DNA of 44,289 bases from NCBI GenBank assembly GCA_023393165.1, contig JAEWMJ010000052.1, positions 1-44,289 of the forward strand, in the 5' to 3' direction. The stretch comes from Bacillota bacterium. GTDB taxonomy: Bacteria; Bacillota; Clostridia; Christensenellales; Christensenellaceae. The notes beneath the pieces were generated by a model. It did no database searches. It had not been told where the DNA came from and saw nothing but the letters and a program-made list of their open reading frames with translations. Position 1 is the stretch's first letter; each line of letters begins with the position of its first letter. Both the position numbers and the translations under genes were made by a program. This document shows, piece by piece, positions 26,216 through 33,775 of the stretch.

Positions 26216-26531
26216 TGCTTTTACCTTCTTTTTCGGTATTCTTAAGATCCAGGAATACGTTTTTCAAATGCGCGCTCAAATCAAAATCGCCGCATGCCTT
26301 GAGGGCCTTTTTAACGCATCCCAGTTTATTCAGGCGGATCAAGACCCTTGACACGGCGCTCTCCAGGCATTCCACGGATATGAGCATCTGCGAAATTTCA
26401 GGAATGTCCGTCACTTCGACCGCAAGGCTCTTGATATTGAACCCTTCGCGTCTGAGCATTGCCGTGATCCGCGTCAGTACGCCGAACTCGTTATCCACAA
26501 GCATATAAAACGTAACGATACTTCTTTTCAT
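26208..26531 (-). CDS. ACT-domain protein, like acetolactate synthase small subunit
   Basis: A 107-residue protein whose first 80 residues form an ACT domain resembling IlvN/IlvH: FYMLVDNEFGVLTRITAMLRR, then GFNIKSLAVEVTD and a serine-free regulatory strand. IlvN/IlvH small subunits bind valine and regulate acetolactate synthase, but no large-subunit gene (ilvB) is present here. Instead it overlaps butyrate kinase by 8 bp. It may sense a branched-chain amino acid or be a stand-alone subunit for an unlinked synthase. I give no symbol for that reason. The last 25 residues are charged and not recognised. Confidence 0.75.
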   Translation of the reverse strand: MKRSIVTFYMLVDNEFGVLTRITAMLRREGFNIKSLAVEVTDIPEISQMLISVECLESAVSRVLIRLNKLGCVKKALKACGDFDLSAHLKNVFLDLKNTEKEGKSND

Positions 26532-26592
26532 AAATCAGCACCCCGGATGAATTTTTACCCTTATCAAATACTACCGGATTTTAATGTCAATT

Positions 26593-28311
26593 TCAACCTT
26601 TTCCCTGTTGTTTGCCATTCGGGGAGAATTTCGGCAACACCTTGCTCACAAACACATCCACAATCCACGGATCAAACTGGGTTCCGGCATTCCTTTTGAT
26701 TTCTTCGGCCGCCTCTTCATTGCTCATAGCTTTCCGGTAGGACCTGTCCTGCGTCATAGCGTCGAAAGCGTCCGCAAGAGATATGATCCTCGCTTCAATT
26801 GTGATTTCATCCCCTTGAAGACCTTTGGGATATCCCCTGCCGTCCCATCTCTCATGATGGGATAAAATGTGCTTTGCCAGGTCGGAAAGATCATTCACCG
26901 AGGCTAGAATCCGCCAGCCGGCCTCCGGGTGCTTTTTGATCTCCAGCCATTCTGTTTCTGTAAGCCGGTCCGGCTTGTTCAGTATTTTTTCATCAATGCC
27001 TATCTTGCCTATATCGTGCACCAAACCGGATATCCGTATTTTGTTTATCTCATTCTGGCCGAACCCGAGTTCGGCCGCAATTGCGGCGCCGATCGCGCTC
27101 ACTCTTTTTGAATGCTGCATCTCGCGCTCGCTTTTTTCAAAAAGAGCGCTCATAATGACGTCTACCGTTTTATTCCGCATGCTGGCGCTTTCGTACATTT
27201 TGTGCTGGTACATGTCGTTTTCAGCCTCCGCCAGGATATCCTGCATTCTTTCCGATCCGGCGTATTTGGTGGCAAAGCCGAACGATACGGACAATATGGA
27301 ATTTTGAAGTCTTTTTTTCCGGACCAGACTGCCGATGCGCAGGATGATTTTTTCTGTTTCCGGTTTATCGGCCCTGGGCAATACGATTCCAAATTCGTCT
27401 CCCCCGATCCGCGCGATCACATCGCCGGAGCGGCAGCAGCTTTTGATAATTTTCGCGGTTTCCATGAGAAGCCGGTCGCCCGCTTCGTGTCCGAAGGAAT
27501 CGTTGATCAGTTTCAATCCGTTTACATCCCCCATCACTATGGTGACCGGCAAATTTCTTTCCTTATCAAGCCTTTTTAATTCCGTTTCAAAAAATATCCG
27601 GTTATATAATCCGGTCAGATGGTCATGATAACTCAAATGCAGGAGATTTTCCTCGGCCCTTTTTTGCTCCGTTACATCGATTACGGTGGAAATGATCAGA
27701 TTTTCCCCCGGCACAGGCGTAGCGTATGCCGAAACGTAGCTTGTCCCCTCTCCCTTGCGGACGATGGGTATGTTTTCCCAATGCATTTTATCTGGGTCTC
27801 CGTTTGCTATGTCGTCCATGATTTTTTGCCGCATTTCGCTGCGGCTTCCTGGATCTTCGAACATCGCTTTCCAGAATCCGTCCGGTTCGGAGAGCTTTTC
27901 CCTGCTGGTCCGGTAGAAACGGGGAAAATTATCATTCATATAGATAAAATCAAAATCCGGTGTTCCGGAGTGAACCGCTATGCCGATGGGCAGATTATCC
28001 ATAACCGCCTTATTGAAACTTTCTTTTTTCTTTAATTCGGCGTTTACTGCTTTTAGATTGGAAAACGCGTCCGAGATTTTTTTCAGCGCATTGTAAACAA
28101 GGTAGAAAATCAGCAGGGATGTGGCAAATACATAGATCCAGCCTTTTTCAATACTGATCATAACCACCGCAGCAGGATCCTGTACGATTAAATTTACCAG
28201 TTGATCGGACACAAGAATATAAAGGCTGCCTATCAAGGCGTATATCAGCGTAATTTTAAAAGCTCTGCTTCTTGCACTTAAATGGGATAATTCTGGGAAG
28301 AAGTCACGCAT
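26593..28311 (-). CDS. Membrane PAS-GGDEF-HD-GYP cyclic-di-GMP signalling protein
   Basis: A 572-residue membrane signalling protein. Two hydrophobic segments (about 17-43 and 57-78) are followed by a PAS domain (about 98-215), a diguanylate cyclase domain with an intact GGDEF (303-307), and an HD-GYP phosphodiesterase domain with HDIGKIGI near 432 and GRGYPKG near 491. Both catalytic motifs look intact, so it may make and break cyclic di-GMP, with PAS setting the balance. The ATG at 28311 has GAGG 8 nt upstream; the TTG at 28332 lacks a site. It is transcribed away from the AraC regulator gene. No cyclic-di-GMP riboswitch was seen in the window. Confidence 0.9.
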   Translation of the reverse strand: MRDFFPELSHLSARSRAFKITLIYALIGSLYILVSDQLVNLIVQDPAAVVMISIEKGWIYVFATSLLIFYLVYNALKKISDAFSNLKAVNAELKKKESFNKAVMDNLPIGIAVHSGTPDFDFIYMNDNFPRFYRTSREKLSEPDGFWKAMFEDPGSRSEMRQKIMDDIANGDPDKMHWENIPIVRKGEGTSYVSAYATPVPGENLIISTVIDVTEQKRAEENLLHLSYHDHLTGLYNRIFFETELKRLDKERNLPVTIVMGDVNGLKLINDSFGHEAGDRLLMETAKIIKSCCRSGDVIARIGGDEFGIVLPRADKPETEKIILRIGSLVRKKRLQNSILSVSFGFATKYAGSERMQDILAEAENDMYQHKMYESASMRNKTVDVIMSALFEKSEREMQHSKRVSAIGAAIAAELGFGQNEINKIRISGLVHDIGKIGIDEKILNKPDRLTETEWLEIKKHPEAGWRILASVNDLSDLAKHILSHHERWDGRGYPKGLQGDEITIEARIISLADAFDAMTQDRSYRKAMSNEEAAEEIKRNAGTQFDPWIVDVFVSKVLPKFSPNGKQQGKG

Positions 28312-28628
28312 CTGCCGGCCCTCGCTTTTCAATATCTGTTATTTCAAATATATTTTTTACCATATCTTTTCGCATCAATACCTGGGCCTTCAATATTGCG
28401 CAATGCAAAAAATATATACGGGAATAATAGACACTGTTATATTACTAATCCGATATTTAAGACCGTCTTCTTTTCCCGGAGGATCAAAAAGCTGTTTATA
28501 CCATATTATAAAACATATTCGGAACAGATAAACCGACTTTATTTCCAAAATTTTTACATTTTTTTGTACAGACGAACGGCACGGTTTTTTATTCCGTACC
28601 AACGTTTGCAAGCCTTGAGGCAGTTTTG
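28312..28628. other. Divergent gap before the AraC gene
   Basis: AT-rich DNA between the cyclic-di-GMP gene and the AraC-type regulator promoter. An imperfect inverted repeat GGCACGG...CCGTACC is visible around 28578-28600. No RNA element or additional gene is recognised. Confidence 0.5.
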
Positions 28629-28658
28629 TTGACCCTGCCGGCCGGAGCGTGCTATTAT
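28629..28658 (+). promoter_or_regulatory. Promoter of the cupin-AraC regulator gene
   Basis: TTGACC (28629-28634), an 18-bp spacer and TATTAT (28653-28658). Transcription should begin near 28665. This places the upstream GTG at 28649 outside the transcript and supports the TTG at 28694 as start codon. Confidence 0.6.
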
Positions 28659-28693
28659 GGGAGAGCAGAACGATAAACGGAGGCTGCTTTCTC

Positions 28694-29710
28694 TTGAAAC
28701 TGGAGCTGAATGAGAACGAACAGTTGTGCAAATATTTTTACGAAAAAGGGTTTGGGCTGGAATCACTGCTTCATACAAAAAAAGACCGCATTGTTTTCGG
28801 CATGGATGTGGAAGGGTTTCAGCGCGATATCATGACGTCCTTCGCCACCGCGGTCCGTATGTTCAATGAGGATTTTCTGATACCCAAGGATGTGGACGTG
28901 CATGTCCTGCGGCAGCCCAGGTATATGCCGGTCAAGGACCACAGCCACGATTTTATAGAATTTGTGTATATCTACCAGGGAGACTGCATCCAGCATATCA
29001 ACGGCGTTGATATCGAAGCGCAGGAAGGCGACCTGTTTTTGCTGGCTCCCGGCATATACCACCATATCAGCACATTTGACGACGATAGCATCGTGATCTA
29101 TATCATGATCCGCAAATCCACCTTTCATAACGCCTTTATGTCCCTCCTAAAGCAGTCCGACCTTCTTTCGGCTTTTTTTGCGCACGTAATTTACGGGGAA
29201 AACACATATCCTTACCTGCTGTTTATGACCGGAAAAGACGACAAACTCCGCGATTGGATCTTTTCCATGTACCAGGAAGCCGCGAACAGGGACAGCTATT
29301 CGGACCGGATGCTGAATACCCAGTTTGAATGGATGTGCCTTTATCTGCTCAGGAACCACATCGCCCAGATGGACCTTTACCGCCACGGCGGCCGGGGAGT
29401 CCGTGTGATGGAGCTTCTCAACTACATAAACGAAAACTTCAGCACAATCACGCTGTCCGGCATGGCGGCGCATTTCAAATACAGCACCGGGTATCTTTGC
29501 CGCCTGATCAAAAAAACAACCGGTATGACGTTTTCCGACCTGGTGCTCCGCATCCGGCTGGGCCGCGCCCGCGACCTCCTCACAAACAGCAGCATCGGCA
29601 TCGGACAGATCGCCCTGGACGTGGGGTTCTGCGATACCAGCAATTTTTACAAGGCCTTTAAGAAACAATACGGGCAAACACCCGCGAAGTACAGAAAATC
29701 CGAACATTAG
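28694..29710 (+). CDS. AraC-family regulator with N-terminal cupin domain
   Basis: A 338-residue transcription factor. The N-terminal half has a cupin/AraC-ligand-binding fold (HDFIEFVYIYQGDC, then EGDLFLLAPGIYHHI). The C-terminal AraC helix-turn-helix (about 240-338) includes YSTGYLCRLIKKTTG and the signature GFCDTSNFYKAFKKQYG. The start is TTG at 28694 with GGAGG 10 nt upstream; a longer frame begins inside the promoter. The next gene on the same strand, 305 bp on, is a URO-D superfamily protein which it may activate. Its effector is unknown, probably a sugar or related small molecule. Confidence 0.88.
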   Translation: MKLELNENEQLCKYFYEKGFGLESLLHTKKDRIVFGMDVEGFQRDIMTSFATAVRMFNEDFLIPKDVDVHVLRQPRYMPVKDHSHDFIEFVYIYQGDCIQHINGVDIEAQEGDLFLLAPGIYHHISTFDDDSIVIYIMIRKSTFHNAFMSLLKQSDLLSAFFAHVIYGENTYPYLLFMTGKDDKLRDWIFSMYQEAANRDSYSDRMLNTQFEWMCLYLLRNHIAQMDLYRHGGRGVRVMELLNYINENFSTITLSGMAAHFKYSTGYLCRLIKKTTGMTFSDLVLRIRLGRARDLLTNSSIGIGQIALDVGFCDTSNFYKAFKKQYGQTPAKYRKSEH

Positions 29711-30015
29711 ACTTTTTATGCCTTTTCCTTAAAAAATGAAAAGGTATGACCAAAAGAAAACAATTTTAAAACTTCAATATATAGAACGTTTCTTGAATTC
29801 TTTGGTTTCACCTTTCTTTCTCGAAAGAAAGGTAATAAAAAGCCAAAAATCACGGTAAAAAATACTCTTTTTTTGCCTCTTTTTTTTATTTATTATAGTA
29901 ACAGTTCAAAAAATATTTACGGTTATGCTTTTAAATACGACAAAAATCCAATTCGGCGAATGATAGCGCCGTTCCGTCATGCGTGCGCATGATTTGCCAA
30001 AGGAAGGAGAAAACT
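29711..30015. other. AT-rich gap with palindromes before the URO-D gene
   Basis: No gene is seen. After the AraC stop an imperfect hairpin (ATGCCTTTTC with GAAAAGGTAT) lies near 29717-29746 without a U-run. A nearly perfect palindrome is at 29810-29833: arms ACCTTTCTTTC and GAAAGAAAGGT with a 2-nt centre, the kind of short repeat often dispersed in genomes. GGCG...CGCC (about 29955-29970) and the dyad at 29977-29992 precede the next gene. Confidence 0.5.
29977..29992 (+). promoter_or_regulatory. Dyad TCATGCG-TG-CGCATGA before the URO-D ribosome binding site
   Basis: Perfect 7-bp inverted repeat ending 8 nt before AGGAAGGAG (30001-30009). It could be an operator or an RNA hairpin affecting translation of the gene at 30016. 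The upstream AraC regulator is one candidate ligand. Confidence 0.35.
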
Positions 30016-31257
30016 ATGCCAACCATCAAAGAAGAATACGACTTAAGGATGAAACGCGTACTGGACGCAGTGGCGGTAAAAGAACCGGACAGGGTGCCGC
30101 TGGGCCTCAGCGCGCAGGCCTTCCCCTATTACTGGGCGGGCACCACCATTGCGGACGCAATGGCGGACTTTAACGCCGCAGGCGCGGCGCTGGATAAATA
30201 TTACGGCCACTTCAAACCGGATATCGGCTTTGACCCCTGCCTCATGTATTACAGCAAATATATGAAAACTACCGGGATCACCTGGTTCCAGTGGCCCGGC
30301 GAACATTTTGAGGACAAAAACCAGTCCTACCAGTTCATCGAAGGCGAATACATGAAAGCGGACGAATATCCCGAAGCCATCCGCGACATGACCAAGTTTA
30401 TGATGAACAAATGGCTGCCCCGCTGTTTCAAGGAATTGAAGGGCCTTTCAAAAATCGATTTTCGTGATTCCATGTGGTTTAACCATTTGAACACCTTTTT
30501 CCCGTTCAGCGATCCGGAAGTGAAACACGCCCTAAACGCGCTGATGAAGGCGGGCGACGAACTCCTGGAATGGTTCACCTTCCTGGGCGAATATGGGAAA
30601 CGCATGATCGAAGTGCACGGCATCCCGTCCTATGCCGCAGGGTTCGCGTTCGCGCCCTTTGATATGATAGGCGATTCCATGCGCGGCACGGTGGAGATCC
30701 TGATGGATATGTACGACAGGCCGGACGAGCTTTTGGAACTGATCGACGTGGTAACGGATTTCGGGATCCGGGATACCATTGCGGGCTGCAGCGGAAAATC
30801 GACGCCCTTTGTGATATTCTGGCTGCACAAAGGCGTGGACGATTTCATGTCGGACGAACAGTTTACAAAATTCTACTGGCCTTCCCTGCGGAAATACGCA
30901 ACCGCACTGATCGAGGCAGGACTTGTGCCGCTGCTGTTCTGCGAAGGCGCGTACAACAACCGTCTTGAACATCTGCGCGATCTTCCCGCAGGAAAAGCGA
31001 TATTTTCTTTTGAACATACGGATATGGCCAAGGCCAAAAAAATATTGGGCGGGCATTCCTGCATCAAGGGTAATATACCCGCTTCCCTTCTGGCGTTCGG
31101 CACCAAAGAAGAAGTCGTGGATTACGCCAAATGGCTGATAGACACCTGCGCGCCGGGCGGGGGGTATATCATGGATACGGGCACGCTTCTGGACAACGCC
31201 AAGACCGAAAACGTGGAAGCGCTGTTCGAAACCACGTTTACATACGGCGCGAAATAA
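30016..31257 (+). CDS. URO-D superfamily protein, divergent subfamily (stand-alone)
   Basis: A 413-residue protein of the URO-D superfamily (VKEPDRVPLGLSAQAF near the N-terminus is typical). The metal region reads LVPLLFCEGAYNNR (Cys308) instead of H-x-C, and a cysteine at 349 lies in HSCIKGN; the C-terminal segment GGGYIMDTGTLLDNAK replaces the SHD motif. It thus belongs to a different subgroup from the three homologues at 212-8866. The ATG at 30016 has AGGAAGGAG 6 nt upstream; the longer frame starts in the dyad. It is a single gene between an AraC regulator and a bidirectional terminator. Function is unknown; methyltransferase-like chemistry is possible but the canonical zinc ligands are not all there. 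Confidence 0.8.
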   Translation: MPTIKEEYDLRMKRVLDAVAVKEPDRVPLGLSAQAFPYYWAGTTIADAMADFNAAGAALDKYYGHFKPDIGFDPCLMYYSKYMKTTGITWFQWPGEHFEDKNQSYQFIEGEYMKADEYPEAIRDMTKFMMNKWLPRCFKELKGLSKIDFRDSMWFNHLNTFFPFSDPEVKHALNALMKAGDELLEWFTFLGEYGKRMIEVHGIPSYAAGFAFAPFDMIGDSMRGTVEILMDMYDRPDELLELIDVVTDFGIRDTIAGCSGKSTPFVIFWLHKGVDDFMSDEQFTKFYWPSLRKYATALIEAGLVPLLFCEGAYNNRLEHLRDLPAGKAIFSFEHTDMAKAKKILGGHSCIKGNIPASLLAFGTKEEVVDYAKWLIDTCAPGGGYIMDTGTLLDNAKTENVEALFETTFTYGAK

Positions 31258-31307
31258 AGCGGTTCATTTGAGTTGTTCATACTTTCTATAAAACAGTAAC
31301 CAACTGT

Positions 31308-31344
31308 AAACAAAAAACGGGTGAACGCCCGTTTTTTGTTTTGT
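31308..31344. terminator. Bidirectional rho-independent terminator
   Basis: Fourteen-bp stem (AAACAAAAAACGGG, loop TGAACG, CCCGTTTTTTGTTT; 31308-31341). The A-rich and T-rich arms supply a U-run in both directions. It can stop the plus-strand URO-D gene (stop 31257) and the long minus-strand operon that ends with the small ORF at 31357. Confidence 0.85.
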
Positions 31345-31356
31345 GTAATGTAATCT

Positions 31357-31455
31357 TTAAGGTTTCTTTACCGCCTTATTGGTAGGCGATTTAGAACCGA
31401 TTACCTTTTTTTCCTTTTTTATGTTGGTCTTCTTCTGCGTTACCTTACCGCTCAT
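31357..31455 (-). CDS. Small lysine-rich ORF, 32 residues
   Basis: A 32-codon frame starting MSGKVTQKKTNIKKEKKV and ending VKKP. About a third of the residues are lysine and there is no hydrophobic segment. A strong ribosome binding site GGAGG lies 7 nt before the ATG at 31455, and the stop is 13 bp from the bidirectional terminator. It is the last frame of the minus-strand operon, 82 bp after the Gfo/Idh gene. I do not recognise the protein. The spacing of ribosome binding site, start, stop and terminator argues that it is real; base composition alone could also give lysine codons in AT-rich DNA. Confidence 0.55.
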   Translation of the reverse strand: MSGKVTQKKTNIKKEKKVIGSKSPTNKAVKKP

Positions 31456-31537
31456 AAAACTACCTCCGGAACCTGATGACACAAGTTTGCCCAAAACAGC
31501 TTTAAATTACTCAAATGTTACTTCAGCATCCGAAGAG

Positions 31538-32809
31538 TTAATTATTTTTTATCCCGGCGCGCAGCTCCATTTTATATTCCTCCATGTTTATTTCCCTGCC
31601 TTCCTTGCGCGACTTTTCCGCGGCAAAACACATCACATGACTGTCTACCGCGCCCTTCGTATTTGTTCTGCCTCCGGTTTTTCCTTCGCGCACAAGTTTT
31701 ATAAAGTCGGTCATGATAAAGTAATCTCCTCCACTGTGCCGGTCAAGAACGGTAGAAACGTTTATCGTATCATGTTTTCCCGATGCAAAATCCCGCACAA
31801 CAAATTCATTTTTTTCGAGATTGCCCTCGATCTCGCCTTTTGTTCCGGTAATATGGATCGTCCGGTAGCACTCTTCAGAATATGCCGTCATGGAAAACGA
31901 AACGTTGACCCCGTTTTCGTATTCCATATTAATCACCTGAGCGTCCACCACGTTGTTGTCGCACCTGTATACGCACCTGCCGAAAGGTCCCTTTTCCAGC
32001 GCTTTCATTTTACCCGCAGGAGAGACGTCCAAGCTGATCATATCGACGTTGAAGCCGGATTTTGGCGCAGAATACATTTTGGGGGCGTAAAAAAAGCAGG
32101 TATCCGAAACCGGACATCCGTCCGTACATCTCGCCGGCGCGCCTTCAGGCGCGTTTAATTCATTGAAATACGTTTGTGCCGCATAGGACGACAGGCGAAC
32201 GCATTTGGAATCCGTCAGCCAGTTCAATATATCCATATCATGGCAGCATTTGGACAGTATCATGGGTCCGGCGTTTTCTTCCTTTGCAAACATGCCTCTC
32301 ACATAGCTATGCGAAAAATGGGCGATTCCGGTATGCTCTTTATGCACGATAGTTTTGATCTTACCGATCCTGCCTTCTTCCAGAACTTTTTTGATCTCAA
32401 AGAAAAAAGGCGTATAGCGCAGCACATAACACAACATAAACACGCGGTCGTATTTGGCGGCAAGATCCCCGATCTCCACGCAGGTCTCCGCCATCTGCGT
32501 GATCGGTTTTTCCAACAGGATATGGTATCCTTTTTGCATAGCCAGCAATGTAGGCTCATAATGAAAATTTTCATTGGTACAGATCAAAACGGCGTCTGCA
32601 AACCTTTCCTTTTCAAAAACTTGGTCCCAGGACTCAAAAGCGTATTTGTCCTGAATATGATGCACTTTTTGAAAATGCTCCCTCTTCTCCCTGTTTTTTT
32701 CCGCAACCGCGACAAATTCAATTGTTCCGGGATTATTCAGGGCATAGGAAGCGTACGCATTGGCTCCCCTGTCGCCGGCTCCTATTAATATCGCTGTTAC
32801 CTTTTTCAT
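31538..32809 (-). CDS. Gfo/Idh/MocA-family oxidoreductase
   Basis: A 423-residue NAD(P)-dependent sugar oxidoreductase. The N-terminal Rossmann motif is IGAGDRG (9-15), the conserved Glu-Lys-Pro of the family is in LLEKPI, and the active-site His/Asp region reads CCHDMDIL. A middle segment contains CTDGCPVSDTC, a cysteine cluster seen in a subgroup of Clostridia members and possibly structural. GGAGGG precedes the ATG at 32809. It lies 12 bp after the permease gene and is followed by a small ORF. In the operon it may oxidise the imported or deacetylated sugar, for example at C1 or C3; the substrate cannot be told from sequence. Confidence 0.88.
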   Translation of the reverse strand: MKKVTAILIGAGDRGANAYASYALNNPGTIEFVAVAEKNREKREHFQKVHHIQDKYAFESWDQVFEKERFADAVLICTNENFHYEPTLLAMQKGYHILLEKPITQMAETCVEIGDLAAKYDRVFMLCYVLRYTPFFFEIKKVLEEGRIGKIKTIVHKEHTGIAHFSHSYVRGMFAKEENAGPMILSKCCHDMDILNWLTDSKCVRLSSYAAQTYFNELNAPEGAPARCTDGCPVSDTCFFYAPKMYSAPKSGFNVDMISLDVSPAGKMKALEKGPFGRCVYRCDNNVVDAQVINMEYENGVNVSFSMTAYSEECYRTIHITGTKGEIEGNLEKNEFVVRDFASGKHDTINVSTVLDRHSGGDYFIMTDFIKLVREGKTGGRTNTKGAVDSHVMCFAAEKSRKEGREINMEEYKMELRAGIKNN

Positions 32810-32821
32810 TTCTTTGCCCTC

Positions 32822-33775
32822 CTATTTACTCTTTTTTAAGTTGCTGAATATAACGGCAATGACAATGATAACGCCCAATACAACCGTTTGGTAGAAAGCA
32901 TCCACGCCCAATATATTCAGCGCGTTATTGACAATACCCAAAAGCAATACTCCGAAAAACGCGCCCAGTACCGTTCCTTTAGCTCCCGCAAAAGACGCCC
33001 CTCCGATAATCGCTGAAGCAAGAGCGTTGAGTTCATACCCTGATCCGTTTGTCGGCAAGGCAGATCCTATTCTGGAAGTTAAAACAAATGCGGACAATCC
33101 CGCGATCCCACCCCCCAGCATAAAGGTCAGTATTTTATATTTATTGATGTTGATGCCGGATAAAAATGCCACTTCCTGGTTTCCGCCGATAATATGCAGT
33201 TTTCTGCCGAACGGCGTATATCGCAGCATAAAGAAAATCAGGACCATAACGATTACCAATACGACCATGGGCATGGGTATTGGCCCCAGTTTGCCCGAGC
33301 CGATAAACGGATAGGCACCTCCGATGGACTGATATGTCCCTTGGGAGATTACCTGTGCAAACCCGAGATAGATATAGCTTGTTCCGATCGTGACAATCAG
33401 CGGTTCGCATTTAAATCTGGTGACGACGAACCCATTCAGCGCTCCGGCTCCGATTGCAATCAGAAACATTACGATCAGTGCGGCCGGCGGATTCACACCC
33501 TGCTCTGATATCAGGTTGCAAAGCACTACGCTGCAAAGGCCGATCAGGGAACCGTACGACAAGTCGATGGCTCCTGAAATAAGCAGCGTCAGCATGGCGC
33601 TTGTCAGTATACCCAAAACGGCAACCTGCTGAAAAACCGTTAAGAAATTGGAAACCGTAAAAAATCTGGGATTTATAATACCCGAAATGATACATAGCGC
33701 AACAATGACGATAGGCAGAAAAATCATCTCATTGCTGATTTTGGGTTTTGCCTTCAGTAAAGATTGATCATTCAC
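32822..33775 (-). CDS. Sugar ABC transporter permease (RbsC class)
   Basis: A 317-residue BPD_transp_2 family permease with about eight to ten hydrophobic segments; IIGGASFAGAKG near residue 260 is the family motif. The start is a GTG at 33775, right after the ATPase stop (TAAGTG), with AGGTG 6 nt upstream inside the ATPase gene. Only one permease is encoded, so it probably works as a homodimer as in the ribose system, unlike the paired permeases at 4197-6222. Confidence 0.9.
   Translation of the reverse strand: MNDQSLLKAKPKISNEMIFLPIVIVALCIISGIINPRFFTVSNFLTVFQQVAVLGILTSAMLTLLISGAIDLSYGSLIGLCSVVLCNLISEQGVNPPAALIVMFLIAIGAGALNGFVVTRFKCEPLIVTIGTSYIYLGFAQVISQGTYQSIGGAYPFIGSGKLGPIPMPMVVLVIVMVLIFFMLRYTPFGRKLHIIGGNQEVAFLSGININKYKILTFMLGGGIAGLSAFVLTSRIGSALPTNGSGYELNALASAIIGGASFAGAKGTVLGAFFGVLLLGIVNNALNILGVDAFYQTVVLGVIIVIAVIFSNLKKSK

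Noticed and set aside
28312..28648. Cyclic-di-GMP (GEMM) riboswitch near the GGDEF-HD-GYP gene
   Set aside because: Searched by eye for the conserved core with tetraloop and receptor; no convincing match was found in either direction.
29717..29746. Terminator of the AraC gene
   Set aside because: The hairpin ATGCCTTTTC/GAAAAGGTAT is not followed by a U-run; read-through towards the URO-D gene remains possible.
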